26,968 bases of DNA from Actinomycetes bacterium (GCA_023389545.1 JAEWEI010000160.1:1-26968); one strand, 5' to 3'. Shown: positions 19,011 to 26,968, counted from the first letter of the stretch. A program made the numbers and translations. Notes: a model not told the origin generated them from the letters alone.

Positions 19011-20198
19011 TCATGACGTCGAGCCGAAGATCGAGCGGAACCACGAGAAAAGGTCGTCGAGCCGGGCGCCGGTGAGGCCGAGCAGCGTCTGCCCCGCCTC
19101 CGTGGAGGCGAGCGCCACACCGAGCGCGAGCAGCCCGGCCAGGACGAGCAGCAGGAGCTGCACGTTGGAGATGCGCTGACGGTACAGCCGCGAGACGCCC
19201 TTGGCGTCGACCAGCTTGCTGCCGACCCGCAGGCGGGTGAGGAACGTCGACGCCATGCCCGAGCGTCCCTTGTCGAGGAACTCGACGAGGGTGGCGTGGG
19301 TGCCGACCGCGACGATCAGCTCGGCGCCCTTGTCGTCGGCCAGGAGCATCGCGACATCCTCGCTGGTGCCCGTGGCGGGGAACACCACGTGCGGGACGCC
19401 GAGCTGCTCGACCCGGGCCAGCCCAGGCGCCCGGCCGTCGCGGTAGGCGTGCACCACGACCTCGGCGCCGCACCGGAGCGCGCGGTCGGAGACCGAGTCC
19501 ATGTCGCCAACGATGAGGTCGGGAGTCCAGCCCGCCTCGAGGATCGCGTCCGCGCCGCCGTCCACCCCGATGAGCACCGGCCGGTACTCGCGGATGTAGG
19601 GCCGCAGCGTGACCAGGTCCTCCTTGTAGTGGTAGCCGCGCACGACGATGAGCACCTGCCTGCCGTCGATGACTGTCGACACGTCCGGCACGCCGACGCC
19701 GTCGAGGAGCAGGTCCCGCTCCCGGCGCAGGTAGTCCATCGTGTTGGCCGCGAACGACTCGAGCTGAACCGACAGCCCGGCGCGCGCCTCCGCCATCGCG
19801 GCCTCGACCGACTCGGCCGTCTGCACGACGCCCTCCGCCACCAGCGTCGTGCCGTCGTGCACCGCGCCGTCGACGATGCGCAGCACGTGCCCGTCGGGGA
19901 TGGTCATGACGTCCGGGCCGAGGTCGTCGATCAGCGGGATGCCCGCCTCGACGAGGATCTCGGGGCCCAGGTTGGGGTACCTGCCGGACGTCGAGCGCGC
20001 GGCGTTGAGGACGGCGGCCGGCTGGCAGGCGACAAGCGCCTCGGCGGACACACGGTCGATGTCGAGATGGTCGATGACCGCGACGTCACCAGGGCGCAGC
20101 CGCTTGGTCAGGGCCTTCGTCCGGGGGTCGACACGGGCGGGGCCGACGATCCCGGGCTCGTCGGGAAGGGGGGCGCGCTTGCGCAGCGAGACTCTCAT
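19011..20198 (-). CDS. steA: SteA, thiamine-pyrophosphokinase-like septal protein
   Basis: This 395-residue protein has an N-terminal domain (about 30-175), a thiamine pyrophosphokinase-like domain with GVDGGADAILEAG (211-223) and DLIVGDMDSVSD (227-238), and one C-terminal membrane segment at about 346-365 followed by a short tail. This architecture matches corynebacterial SteA and mycobacterial Rv1697, which work with SteB in control of peptidoglycan hydrolysis during daughter cell separation. The TPK-like site keeps its acidic GDxDS motif, so it may bind a nucleotide or pyrophosphate compound; no thiamine gene is near. The ATG at 20198 lies 6 bp after the recN stop. Confidence 0.88.
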   Translation of the reverse strand: MRVSLRKRAPLPDEPGIVGPARVDPRTKALTKRLRPGDVAVIDHLDIDRVSAEALVACQPAAVLNAARSTSGRYPNLGPEILVEAGIPLIDDLGPDVMTIPDGHVLRIVDGAVHDGTTLVAEGVVQTAESVEAAMAEARAGLSVQLESFAANTMDYLRRERDLLLDGVGVPDVSTVIDGRQVLIVVRGYHYKEDLVTLRPYIREYRPVLIGVDGGADAILEAGWTPDLIVGDMDSVSDRALRCGAEVVVHAYRDGRAPGLARVEQLGVPHVVFPATGTSEDVAMLLADDKGAELIVAVGTHATLVEFLDKGRSGMASTFLTRLRVGSKLVDAKGVSRLYRQRISNVQLLLLVLAGLLALGVALASTEAGQTLLGLTGARLDDLFSWFRSIFGSTS

Positions 20199-20204
20199 CG
20201 GGGC

Positions 20205-21947
20205 TCATCGTCCCATGCCGGAGAGGCTGAGGAGCTCGGCTGCGTGCGCCCGTGCAGCGTCCGAGTCCTCCTGGCCGGAGAGCATCCGCGCGAGCTCGCG
20301 CACCCGCTCCTCCTCCGTGACGTTCCGGACGCCGGACTCGGTCACCACGTCATCCCCGTCGCCGGTGGACTTCGTCACGACGAGGTGCTGGTCGGCGAAG
20401 GCCGCCACCTGGGCGAGGTGCGTCACCACGAGCACCTGTCCGCCGCGCCCGAGGGCCGCCAGGCGGCGGCCCACCTCGATGGCGGCCTTGCCGCCGACCC
20501 CGGCGTCGACCTCGTCGAAGACGAAGGTGGCGGGCCGGTGTGCCCCCGATCCGGGGGCGGTGGCGAGCGCGACCTCGATCGCGAGCATCACGCGCGAGAG
20601 CTCCCCGCCCGACGCGCCCTTGCCGAGCGGGCGTGCCGGGGCGCCCGCGTGCGGGACCAGGAGCATCTCCACGACGTCGGCGCCGTGCGGCCCGGGCTCG
20701 TCGGCCGGCTCGACCTTGACCACGAGCCGCGCGCCGCCCATCGCGAGCCCTGCCAGCTCGGCCGTCACGGCCTCCGCGAGCGATTCGGCGGCCTGCCCGC
20801 GGGCGGCGCTGATGGACTTCCCGAGGGACTCGAGCGTCGCCGTGAGCTCGTCCCGTCGCGCGGCGAGGCCCGCCAGGCGCTCGTCCCCGCCGTCCAGGTC
20901 GAGGAGCCTGCGGCTCGCCGTGTCCGCCCAGTCGAGCACCTCGGCGATGTCGGCCCCGTAGCTCCGGGTCAGCGAGGCCAGCTCGGCGCGGCGCCGCTGG
21001 GCGTGGTCCAGCCGTGCGGGGTCGGCCTGCAGGCCGTCCAGGTAGGAGGACAGCTCGGCGGCCGCGTCGGCCAGCAGGAACCCCGCCTCGGCCACCCGCG
21101 TCGCGAGCCCGGCCAGCGTCGGGTCGTGCTCCCCCGCCTGCTCGAGCGAGCGTCGTGCGTGCTCGACGAGCGTCGCCACTGCCTGCTCCTCGCCAAGGGT
21201 CGCGCTGTCGTCGCCCACCAGCGTCGCGTGGGCGCCGCTCGCCGCGACGCGCAGGTCCTCCGTGTGCGCGAGCCGCTCGATCTCGGCGGCGAGGGCGATG
21301 TCCTCGCCGGGCTGGGGGGCGACACGCTCCACCTCGCCGAGCCCGAGCCGCAGCAGCTCGGCCTCCCGGGCGCGGTCGTGCGTGCGCTCGGTCAGCTCGC
21401 GCAGCTCGGCGACGACCGCTTGGCGCTGGGTCCAGCTCTCGCGGTAGGACGCGAGCAGGTCCTGGTGCGCCGGGCCCGCGTAGGCGTCCAGGGCCTCGCG
21501 CTGGCGCGCCGGCGACCGCAGCCGGGCCTGGTCGGCCTGCCCGTGGACTGTCACGAGCTCGTCGGCGATCTCTGCCAGGACGGCCTGCGGCACCGAGCGC
21601 CCGCCCAGGAAGGCCCGCGAGCGCCCTGGCGAGTCGGGGGTCGCGGCGCCGACGGTGCGCACCAGCACGAGCGACCCGTCGTCATCGAGCTCGGCGCCGG
21701 CCTCGAGCGCACGGGCCAGCACTGAGGAGCCGGCCGGCAGCAGCACGCGGCCCTCCACTGCGGCCGACGAGCCGCCCGTGCGCACCGTGGCGGGGTCGGC
21801 CTTGCCGCCGAGCAGCAGGTTGAGCCCCGTGAGCACCATCGTCTTGCCGGCGCCCGTCTCGCCCGTCAGCACTGTGAGGCCTGGCCGCAGCGGGACGTGG
21901 GCTCGGCCGATCACGCCCAGGTCCTGGATCCGGATCTCCTCGAGCAC
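20205..21947 (-). CDS. recN: RecN DNA repair ATPase
   Basis: RecN is an SMC-like cytoplasmic ATPase that acts early in double-strand break repair. The 580-residue product has Walker A GETGAGKT at 29-36, two long coiled-coil arms rich in Ala, Glu, Leu and Arg, the signature KGASGGELSR (443-452), and Walker B FVFDEVDAGVGG (475-486) followed by the THLAQVAAFAD motif. The start is GTG at 21947, 3 bp after the NAD kinase stop, with a GGGAGG site inside the NAD kinase end. The nadK-recN-steA order is common in Actinobacteria. Confidence 0.96.
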   Translation of the reverse strand: MLEEIRIQDLGVIGRAHVPLRPGLTVLTGETGAGKTMVLTGLNLLLGGKADPATVRTGGSSAAVEGRVLLPAGSSVLARALEAGAELDDDGSLVLVRTVGAATPDSPGRSRAFLGGRSVPQAVLAEIADELVTVHGQADQARLRSPARQREALDAYAGPAHQDLLASYRESWTQRQAVVAELRELTERTHDRAREAELLRLGLGEVERVAPQPGEDIALAAEIERLAHTEDLRVAASGAHATLVGDDSATLGEEQAVATLVEHARRSLEQAGEHDPTLAGLATRVAEAGFLLADAAAELSSYLDGLQADPARLDHAQRRRAELASLTRSYGADIAEVLDWADTASRRLLDLDGGDERLAGLAARRDELTATLESLGKSISAARGQAAESLAEAVTAELAGLAMGGARLVVKVEPADEPGPHGADVVEMLLVPHAGAPARPLGKGASGGELSRVMLAIEVALATAPGSGAHRPATFVFDEVDAGVGGKAAIEVGRRLAALGRGGQVLVVTHLAQVAAFADQHLVVTKSTGDGDDVVTESGVRNVTEEERVRELARMLSGQEDSDAARAHAAELLSLSGMGR

Positions 21948-21950
21948 CGC

Positions 21951-22844
21951 TCAGCCCTCCCGTCCGATGGATGTCCCGTACGGCCGGAGCGCCTCGGCCC
22001 CGCCGCGCCAGCCCTCCACGGGCAGGCCGAACTTACTGACCAGCCGGTCGGTGAAGGGCGCGTGCGTGAGCCGGGCCAACCGCACAGGAATGCGACTCGC
22101 CCCCACCTCCACGCGCGAGCCGACCGGCACCTCGATGCGCCGCCGGCCGTCGCAGCTCAGGATCGCGCTCGCCGGAGAGCGGTTCATCAGCTCGACGGCC
22201 AGGACGCTCGACGGGCCGACCACCAGCGGCCGGGAGAACAACGCATGCGCCGACAAGGGCACCAAGATCATCCCGGCGACGTCCGGCCACACCACCGGCC
22301 CGCCCGCGGAGAACGCATGCGCCGTCGAGCCCGTCGAGGTGGCCATCACCACCCCGTCGCAGCCGAACGAGGACAGCGGCCGCCCGTCGACCTCGACGAC
22401 CACCTCGATCATCCGCGCCGGGTCGCTCTTCTCGAGCGCGGCCTCGTTGAGCGCCCACCCTGTCGCCGGCTCGGCGTCGCCCGGCAGGTGGACCGTGACG
22501 TCGAGCGTGCCGCGCTCCTCCACCTCGTAGTCGCCGTCCGCGAGCCGGCGCACCGCCTCCGCGATGTTCTCCCGCTCGCTCTCCGCCAGGAAGCCGACAT
22601 GTCCCAGGTTCACGCCGAGCAGCGGCACGCCCGTCCCCCGCGTCAGCTCAGCCGCGCGCAGGATCGTGCCGTCACCACCGAGCACGATCGCCATCTCCAG
22701 GTCGCCCAGGGGCGCCAGGTCACCGTCGTCGAGGGCGAGCACCGGGGTCATCCCCACCGCCTCAAGCGCCCGCAGGGTCTCCTGCGTCGCGGCGACCGCC
22801 TCCTCGCGACCGCTGTGGGTCACCACCAGCGCACGACGTGTCAC
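21951..22844 (-). CDS. nadK: NAD kinase
   Basis: NAD kinase phosphorylates NAD to NADP in the cytoplasm. With the GTG at 22844 the product has 297 residues. The catalytic GGDGT lies at 56-60, the NE pair at 133-134 and the conserved substrate loop CDGVVMATSTGSTAHAFSAGGP at 162-183. The start was chosen because a strong GGAGG lies upstream and the codon overlaps the tlyA stop by 4 bp (GTGA); the longer frame to 22940 would overlap tlyA for about 100 bp. It is cotranscribed with tlyA and recN, as in mycobacteria (ppnK). Confidence 0.95.
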   Translation of the reverse strand: MTRRALVVTHSGREEAVAATQETLRALEAVGMTPVLALDDGDLAPLGDLEMAIVLGGDGTILRAAELTRGTGVPLLGVNLGHVGFLAESERENIAEAVRRLADGDYEVEERGTLDVTVHLPGDAEPATGWALNEAALEKSDPARMIEVVVEVDGRPLSSFGCDGVVMATSTGSTAHAFSAGGPVVWPDVAGMILVPLSAHALFSRPLVVGPSSVLAVELMNRSPASAILSCDGRRRIEVPVGSRVEVGASRIPVRLARLTHAPFTDRLVSKFGLPVEGWRGGAEALRPYGTSIGREG

Positions 22845-23671
22845 GTGTCTCCACCTCCGGTCGCAGGCGCACGGACCGCGCGCTCCACCTGCTCGACGAT
22901 CTCCTCGTCCGAGGAAGGCGTCCCCGCACGACGCAGCCACAAGAAGTACTCCACGTTGCCGCTGGGGCCCGGCAGCGGGCTGCGCGCCACGCCCGCGACG
23001 ACGAGGCCGAGCCCCACGGCCGCACGCGCGACCGAGAGCACCGCCTCGACCCGCAGCGCCGGAGAGCGCACGACGCCACCGGAGCCCAACCGCTCCCTGC
23101 CGACCTCGAACTGCGGCTTGACCATGACGACGAGGTCGGCGTCGGGGCGCGCCACCGCCGCCAGGGCGGGCAGGACAAGCGTGAGGGAGATGAACGACAG
23201 GTCGGCGACCACCAACTGGGGCGCGGGCTCCACGTCGCCAGCGGCGAGGTGGCGCACGTTCACGCCTTCCCGCACCTCGACCCGGGGATCCTCGCGCAGG
23301 GCCTGCACGATCTGGTCATGGCCGACGTCGACTGCGACCACCCGCGCGGCGCCGCGACGCAGCAGCACGTCGGTGAAGCCGCCAGTGCTGGCCCCCGCGT
23401 CCAGGCACACCCGCCCCTCGACCAGCAAGCCGGCGCCCGCCCACACGTCGAGGGCGCCCAGCAGCTTGTGCGCGGCCCGCGACGCGTACTCGGGCTCGGC
23501 GGCCTGCGAGGCCTCGACCTCGACTCGTTGCCCGTCCTGGACGGCCGTCGCGCTGCGGCGGGCCACCGCTCCGTCGACGAGCACACGGCCGGAGGCGATG
23601 AGCTCGGCGGCGTGGCGACGCGAACGGGCCACGCCACGGCGCACGAGCTCACTGTCCAGGCGGGAGCTCAT
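22841..23671 (-). CDS. tlyA: TlyA-type rRNA 2'-O-methyltransferase
   Basis: TlyA methylates ribose 2'-OH groups of rRNA (C1409 of 16S and, in the long form, C1920 of 23S), which affects capreomycin sensitivity. The 276-residue product has an N-terminal S4 RNA-binding domain (about 3-62), so it is of the long type II form. A FtsJ-like methyltransferase follows, with the SAM site DAGASTGGFTD (91-101) and the K-D-K-E set: Lys69, Asp157, Lys185 and Glu241. The ATG at 23671 has a TGAGG site and lies 7 bp after the small upstream gene. A longer frame to 23974 is out of phase with that gene and is rejected. Confidence 0.94.
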   Translation of the reverse strand: MSSRLDSELVRRGVARSRRHAAELIASGRVLVDGAVARRSATAVQDGQRVEVEASQAAEPEYASRAAHKLLGALDVWAGAGLLVEGRVCLDAGASTGGFTDVLLRRGAARVVAVDVGHDQIVQALREDPRVEVREGVNVRHLAAGDVEPAPQLVVADLSFISLTLVLPALAAVARPDADLVVMVKPQFEVGRERLGSGGVVRSPALRVEAVLSVARAAVGLGLVVAGVARSPLPGPSGNVEYFLWLRRAGTPSSDEEIVEQVERAVRAPATGGGDT

Positions 23672-23678
23672 CTCGACC

Positions 23679-23978
23679 TCAGCCCTCGGTGTCCGCGAGC
23701 CGGGCCTGCAGCGCGGAGTGGACGCCCTCGAAGGCGTCGACGTGAGCGGGCAGTGGCAACGCGGACAAGCCGGCCAGCCCGGCGAGCGCCGCGTCCACCC
23801 GCGCGTCGCCCGCGTCGTCGTCGGGCAGGCCCGACGCACCCGGGTCGCGAGGGACGCCAGAGGCGCCTGGCATGCCGGGGGCGCCCGGCATGCCAGGGGC
23901 GCGGGGCACACCAAGCACGCGAGGCGACCCGGCCACCGGAGGCACACCCTCGGCGCGGGCCTCGTCCACGTCACTCAC
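23679..23978 (-). CDS. Small protein with collagen-like repeats
   Basis: This 99-residue protein sits where mycobacteria have the small gene Rv1693 between the phosphatase and tlyA. Its C-terminal part (about 59-95, DARVDAALAGLAGL...PAHVDAFEGVHSALQARL) looks like a short helical hairpin typical of that small family. Its N-terminal half is unusual: residues 22-52 are made of Gly-x-Pro triplets (GVP, GMP, GAP, GMP, GVP, GLP). The GTG start at 23978 has GGGGAG nearby. Two copies of an 18-nt repeat unit (from 23869 and 23887) encode PGMPGA. Function is unknown; cotranscribed with tlyA, 7 bp apart. Confidence 0.75.
   Translation of the reverse strand: MSDVDEARAEGVPPVAGSPRVLGVPRAPGMPGAPGMPGASGVPRDPGASGLPDDDAGDARVDAALAGLAGLSALPLPAHVDAFEGVHSALQARLADTEG
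23869..23904 (-). repeat. 18-nt tandem repeat coding for PGMPGA units
   Basis: GGCATGCC(G/A)GGGGCGC begins at 23869 and again at 23887, an 18-nt period that preserves reading frame. Looser copies on both sides code for the other Gly-x-Pro triplets. This looks like a slippage-prone, length-variable stretch within the small gene. Confidence 0.6.
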
Positions 23979-24013
23979 CGCTGTCCACTCCCCGTCGTCA
24001 GTTCCGTGTGGGA

Positions 24014-24044
24014 CGTGACGCGCCCCAGCCGGGGCGCGGTCACG
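24014..24044 (-). other. Strong hairpin between HAD gene and small gene
   Basis: CGTGACGCGCCCC (24014-24026) pairs with GGGGCGCGGTCACG (24031-24044) across a 4-nt loop, with a single bulged G. It starts 13 nt after the phosphatase stop, within the 78-bp gap. No T-run follows. It may terminate part of the transcription from the TPR/HAD genes, or mark an mRNA processing site. Confidence 0.55.
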
Positions 24045-24056
24045 CGCACCGCCACG

Positions 24057-25121
24057 CTACCGGGCGACTGCCTCGGAGCTGACGTCGTGCACATCCAGGT
24101 CGGGCACCGATTCCGGGTCGAGTGGCTCCCCCGCGTCGACGGCCGACCACGCCGCCGCGCAGGCCGCCCGCACCAGGTCCACGCCGTCCTCGATGGACGC
24201 CGGGCCGGAGTCCGACTCGCGGTGCAGCTCGAGCCGCCCGTCACGCACTCGCGCCGCGGCGGACCGGCACGCCCACCAGCCCTCGGCGGCGGGAGTCGGC
24301 TCCGGGTGGGGGGCGAGCAGCGAGCGAAGGTCCGCGCCGATGAAGGACGGACGCTCCCCCGGCGCCGCGAGCACGTCGTCGCGGGCCGTGCTGACGCCGG
24401 TGAGCACATGCAGGCCCGGGTACTCGGCGGCGCGCGCCCCACCCAGGTCGGTGTCCAACCGGTCGCCGATGACGAGCGGCGACCGCGCGCCGGCCCGGTC
24501 GACGGCCAACTGGTACATCGTGGGCGACGGCTTGCCCGCGCTCGATGGCTCCACGCCCGTCGCCGACCTCACGGCCCCCACCAGGGCGCCGTTCCCGGGG
24601 GCGAACCCACGGGCGGTCGGCAGGCTCAGGTCGAGGTTGCTCGCCACATGCCAAGCGCCCCGCTGCACCGCGTACGCCGCCTCGGCGAGCTGTGCCCACC
24701 CGAGCTCGGGGGCGAATCCCTGCGCCACCGCCTCGGGCTCGTCATCCGCGGACGTCACCACGGTGTAGCCCGCGGCGCGCACGGCCGTCACAAGCCCTGC
24801 CCCGCCGACGACGAGGACCTTGGCGCCACGCGGCAACCGCGTGGTCAGGACGACCGCCGCCGCCTGGGCGGCAGTCATGACCTCTTCTGGCGTGGCGGGA
24901 ATGCCCAGTCCGGTCAACTGCCCGGCCACCGACTCCGGCTCACGCGACGCGTTGTTGGTCACGAACACCAGGCGCTGTCCGAGCGCCCGAGCACCGGCGA
25001 GGCCCTCAGCCGCGCCGTCGATCGGCTCGTGGCCGCGATAGGCCACCCCGTCGAGGTCGACAAGTGCGAGGTCGTACCGTGCCGCGAGGGGGACGTCGCA
25101 TCCCAGCAGCCCGCCCCTCAC
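24057..25121 (-). CDS. HAD-superfamily (NagD-like) sugar/glycerol phosphatase
   Basis: This 354-residue enzyme belongs to HAD subfamily IIA. The catalytic Asp22 and Asp24 lie in VDLDGVAYRG, motif II is VTNNAS (54-59), the lysine is Lys197 (GKPSPTMY), and the metal-binding acids are in VIGDRLDTDLGGA (217-229). An extra C-terminal domain of about 80 residues follows, as in Rv1692 of M. tuberculosis, which has been described as a glycerol 3-phosphate phosphatase; length and gene position match that protein. A role in recycling glycerol phosphate from lipids is likely but inferred. The GTG at 25121 overlaps the TPR gene stop by 4 bp and has a GGAGG site. Confidence 0.88.
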   Translation of the reverse strand: MRGGLLGCDVPLAARYDLALVDLDGVAYRGHEPIDGAAEGLAGARALGQRLVFVTNNASREPESVAGQLTGLGIPATPEEVMTAAQAAAVVLTTRLPRGAKVLVVGGAGLVTAVRAAGYTVVTSADDEPEAVAQGFAPELGWAQLAEAAYAVQRGAWHVASNLDLSLPTARGFAPGNGALVGAVRSATGVEPSSAGKPSPTMYQLAVDRAGARSPLVIGDRLDTDLGGARAAEYPGLHVLTGVSTARDDVLAAPGERPSFIGADLRSLLAPHPEPTPAAEGWWACRSAAARVRDGRLELHRESDSGPASIEDGVDLVRAACAAAWSAVDAGEPLDPESVPDLDVHDVSSEAVAR

Positions 25122-26968
25122 AGCTGGTCCTCCGGCCGCTCGTCGGCATCCGGGTCAGCAGCGTGCCCCTCGACAGACTGCTCGTCCACGGCCCCCTCGG
25201 CGGCGGCAGCGTCAGAAGGGGCAGCATCGGAGTGGGCAGGATCGTCGACTACCTCGACGCCAGGCTCTGCCTCGTCGTCCAAGTCGTAGACGACCACGTC
25301 GTCCTCGTCCTCGCCCACGAGCTGGCCAGACGCCTCGGCGAGCTCACGCTCGCTGTAGGGCGCCAGCTCAGCCTCGGCCTCCGCCGTCTTGCCCGCCGCT
25401 GTCAGCGCCGTCGCACGCGCCTGCGCGACCCGCACGGCGAGCACGCCCGTCGCCCCCCGCACTTCGGGGGTCGCGAGGGCGGCCACCGCCGCGTCGGGCT
25501 CGCCCAGCTCGAGGCGCGCGCCGCTGACGACGATCGCCAGCTCGACCCGCGCGGCAGGCTCGAGGCCCTCCGCCTCGGGGCTCGTCGCGAGCGCGAGGGC
25601 CCGCTCCGGGCGCCCCAGACCTCGCTCGCAGTCCGCCATGATCGCCAGGTGCTCGGAGGAGCCGTTCAGGCGGCGGACCGTGCGCAACTCACGCAGCGCC
25701 TCCGCGAACCGACCGGTGCGGTAGGCCGCGAGGCCAGCGGCCTCCCGGACCACGTCAACTCGGCCTGCCCTGCGCACGGCGGCTTGCGCGTGCTCGTACG
25801 ACAGCTCGGGCTGCTCGTCGAGCAGCCGCCCCGCCATCACCAGGTGCAGCCCGACGTTCTCCGCGTTCTCCTTGCTCAGCGTGCGCAGTCGTGCGCGCAC
25901 AGCCCGGTCGAGGTCGGAGAACTGGATATCCGCAGGCAGCTCGGGAGCAGCGTCGCGCATGCTCTGCGGCGGTCGCGAAGCGCGCACGTCATGGTCACGC
26001 GCCGGCCGTTCGGACCACTGTGCGCGCCCCGCGTGGGGCCCACTGCCCGGCCGCGAGTCGGGTCGGTCGCCGCGCGCGGGCCGACGGTCCTCCGTGCGGG
26101 GCCGCTCGTCACGCCGCGCGGGCCGCGACTCGTCGCGCACGGACCTGTCGTCGCGCATCGGTCGACGGTCCCCGGCGCCCGGCCGCTCGCCGAAGCGCGC
26201 GGGCCGCGCGTCGTCCCGAGCAGGACGGGCATCGCGGGACGGCGCGTCGTCGCGATTCGGGCGGAAGCCCTCCCAGCGGGGGTCCCGCGCTGGCCGTGAG
26301 TCCCGCTGCGATCCGAGGCCGTCACGCGACGGGCGGCGGTCGTCGAATCCAGGCCGGTTGGCCCCTCCGGGCCGCTGGCCCTCATATCGCGACGCGGAGC
26401 CCGACGGCCGGAAGCCGCGTGGGCCGCCTGCACCGGGACGCCCCAGCCGGTCGCCTGACCGGCGATCGTCACGTGAGGGGTAGCGGTCGTCGCGCGACGG
26501 CCGACGGTCCTCGGCACGCGGAGCGCGGCTCTCGCCGCCGCCCCACCGCGTTCCCTCGCGGGCAGGACGCTCGCCACGCGGCGCGTTGCCCTCCCTCGAC
26601 GGGAAGCGCTCGTCGCGCGCGGGGCGGGCGCCGCGCCCACCGAACCGGTCATCGCGAGGCGCTGAGGAGTCACGCGGTCCCCTGCTGTCGCGGAACGGCC
26701 GGGCATCGCGCCCCGGACCGGCGTCCCGTGCCGGACGTCCCGAGCGGTCGTCGAAGCGGCGGTCGCCCTGCCGCCCTCCACGATCGTCGCGAGGGGCGCG
26801 GCGCTCACCGCGATCGGACCGGGCGTCGCCGGAGGACTGCCAGGGGCGGTCACCAGACGGCCGGTATGGACGGTCGCCGCGCTGCGGCCGGGCGTCCGAG
26901 CCACGGCCGGGCCCGCCGAAGCGGGCGGCCCGCGAGCTCGCGGCCGGCCGCGAGGAGCGGTCGTAGGA
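25118..26968 (-). CDS. TPR protein with long Arg/Asp-rich N-terminus (partial)
   Basis: The reading frame is open without a stop from 25118 to the window edge, so the 5' end is missing and at least 616 codons are present. The C-terminal half is a helical TPR-like domain (25930 down to about 25313, starting DIQFSDLDRAVRARLRTL) and an acidic tail of about 64 residues. The visible N-terminal 346 residues (25931-26968) are low-complexity, dominated by Arg, Asp, Gly, Pro and Ser in units such as PSRDDR, PARDER and RFGGRG. It matches the position of Rv1691, the TPR gene before the phosphatase in mycobacteria. Such a charged region is expected to be disordered and may bind RNA or form condensates; this is inferred. 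Confidence 0.85.
   Translation of the reverse strand, partial: SYDRSSRPAASSRAARFGGPGRGSDARPQRGDRPYRPSGDRPWQSSGDARSDRGERRAPRDDRGGRQGDRRFDDRSGRPARDAGPGRDARPFRDSRGPRDSSAPRDDRFGGRGARPARDERFPSREGNAPRGERPAREGTRWGGGESRAPRAEDRRPSRDDRYPSRDDRRSGDRLGRPGAGGPRGFRPSGSASRYEGQRPGGANRPGFDDRRPSRDGLGSQRDSRPARDPRWEGFRPNRDDAPSRDARPARDDARPARFGERPGAGDRRPMRDDRSVRDESRPARRDERPRTEDRRPARGDRPDSRPGSGPHAGRAQWSERPARDHDVRASRPPQSMRDAAPELPADIQFSDLDRAVRARLRTLSKENAENVGLHLVMAGRLLDEQPELSYEHAQAAVRRAGRVDVVREAAGLAAYRTGRFAEALRELRTVRRLNGSSEHLAIMADCERGLGRPERALALATSPEAEGLEPAARVELAIVVSGARLELGEPDAAVAALATPEVRGATGVLAVRVAQARATALTAAGKTAEAEAELAPYSERELAEASGQLVGEDEDDVVVYDLDDEAEPGVEVVDDPAHSDAAPSDAAAAEGAVDEQSVEGHAADPDADERPEDQL

Noticed and set aside
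19296..21725. Plus-strand frame of 809 codons opposite steA and recN
   Set aside because: Composition of an antisense shadow; no motifs.
21897..25289. Open plus-strand frame of 1130 codons across nadK, tlyA and the HAD gene
   Set aside because: It is antisense to well-recognised genes, has low-complexity Arg/His/Pro-rich composition and no family motif; long antisense frames are common at this GC content.
26100..26968. Possible tandem DNA repeat array at the right edge
   Set aside because: The repetition comes from Arg/Asp-rich codons in an open frame; units are irregular in length and sequence, so it is better described as a low-complexity coding region.

Overview
This is a very GC-rich, densely coded actinobacterial chromosome segment. 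Nothing in it looks foreign: there is no insertion sequence, integrase, tRNA, rRNA or CRISPR array. The gene order (sufR-B-D-C-S-U-T beside ABC transporter genes and ctaA; TPR-HAD-tlyA-nadK-recN-steA-steB-pyrG-Nudix) resembles the order known from Mycobacterium and other Actinobacteria. A Micrococcales/Cellulomonas-like host is a reasonable inference, but the sequence alone does not prove it.

Region 1 (1-6988, minus strand) is a complete iron-sulfur assembly operon: sufR, sufB, sufD, a Rieske ferredoxin, sufC, sufS, sufU, sufT. Genes overlap or lie within a few bases, apart from a 46-bp gap before sufS. The operon starts at a promoter buried in a long inverted repeat that contains CAAC-N6-GTTG, the known SufR-type core. 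It ends at a hairpin just after sufT.

Region 2 (7000-11708, plus strand) diverges from sufR. It holds an ABC ATPase/permease pair, a second DrrA/DrrB-like ABC pair, and ctaA (heme A synthase). Each of the three transcription units begins with a TAnnnT box exactly 7 nt before a start codon that lacks a ribosome binding site, which is the leaderless layout. An iron-box-like palindrome (7001-7017) and a second inverted repeat (8814-8851) are candidate operators. A hairpin between ctaA and the convergent Nudix gene can stop transcription from both sides.

Region 3 (11811-26968, minus strand) is a long co-directional run. From upstream to downstream it contains: a TPR protein with an extremely long Arg/Asp-rich disordered N-terminus that runs off the window; a HAD phosphatase; a small protein with collagen-like Gly-x-Pro repeats; tlyA; NAD kinase; recN; steA; steB; a MraY/WecA-like phosphoglycosyltransferase homologue; a MurJ-family flippase; a GT4 glycosyltransferase; pyrG, which has its own leaderless promoter; and a Nudix hydrolase.

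The most interesting part is steB-PNPT-MurJ-GT4 (14252-18958). Four genes are each joined by 4-bp start/stop overlaps and encode the three kinds of activity found in a lipid II-type pathway (polyprenyl-phosphate sugar transferase, cytoplasmic glycosyltransferase, flippase), directly attached to the SteA/SteB cell-separation genes. I propose it as a candidate dedicated lipid-linked glycan pathway acting in septal wall processing.

No stretch longer than about 154 bases lacks a gene. The longest gap (6912-7065) is the regulatory region between sufR and the ABC transporter.
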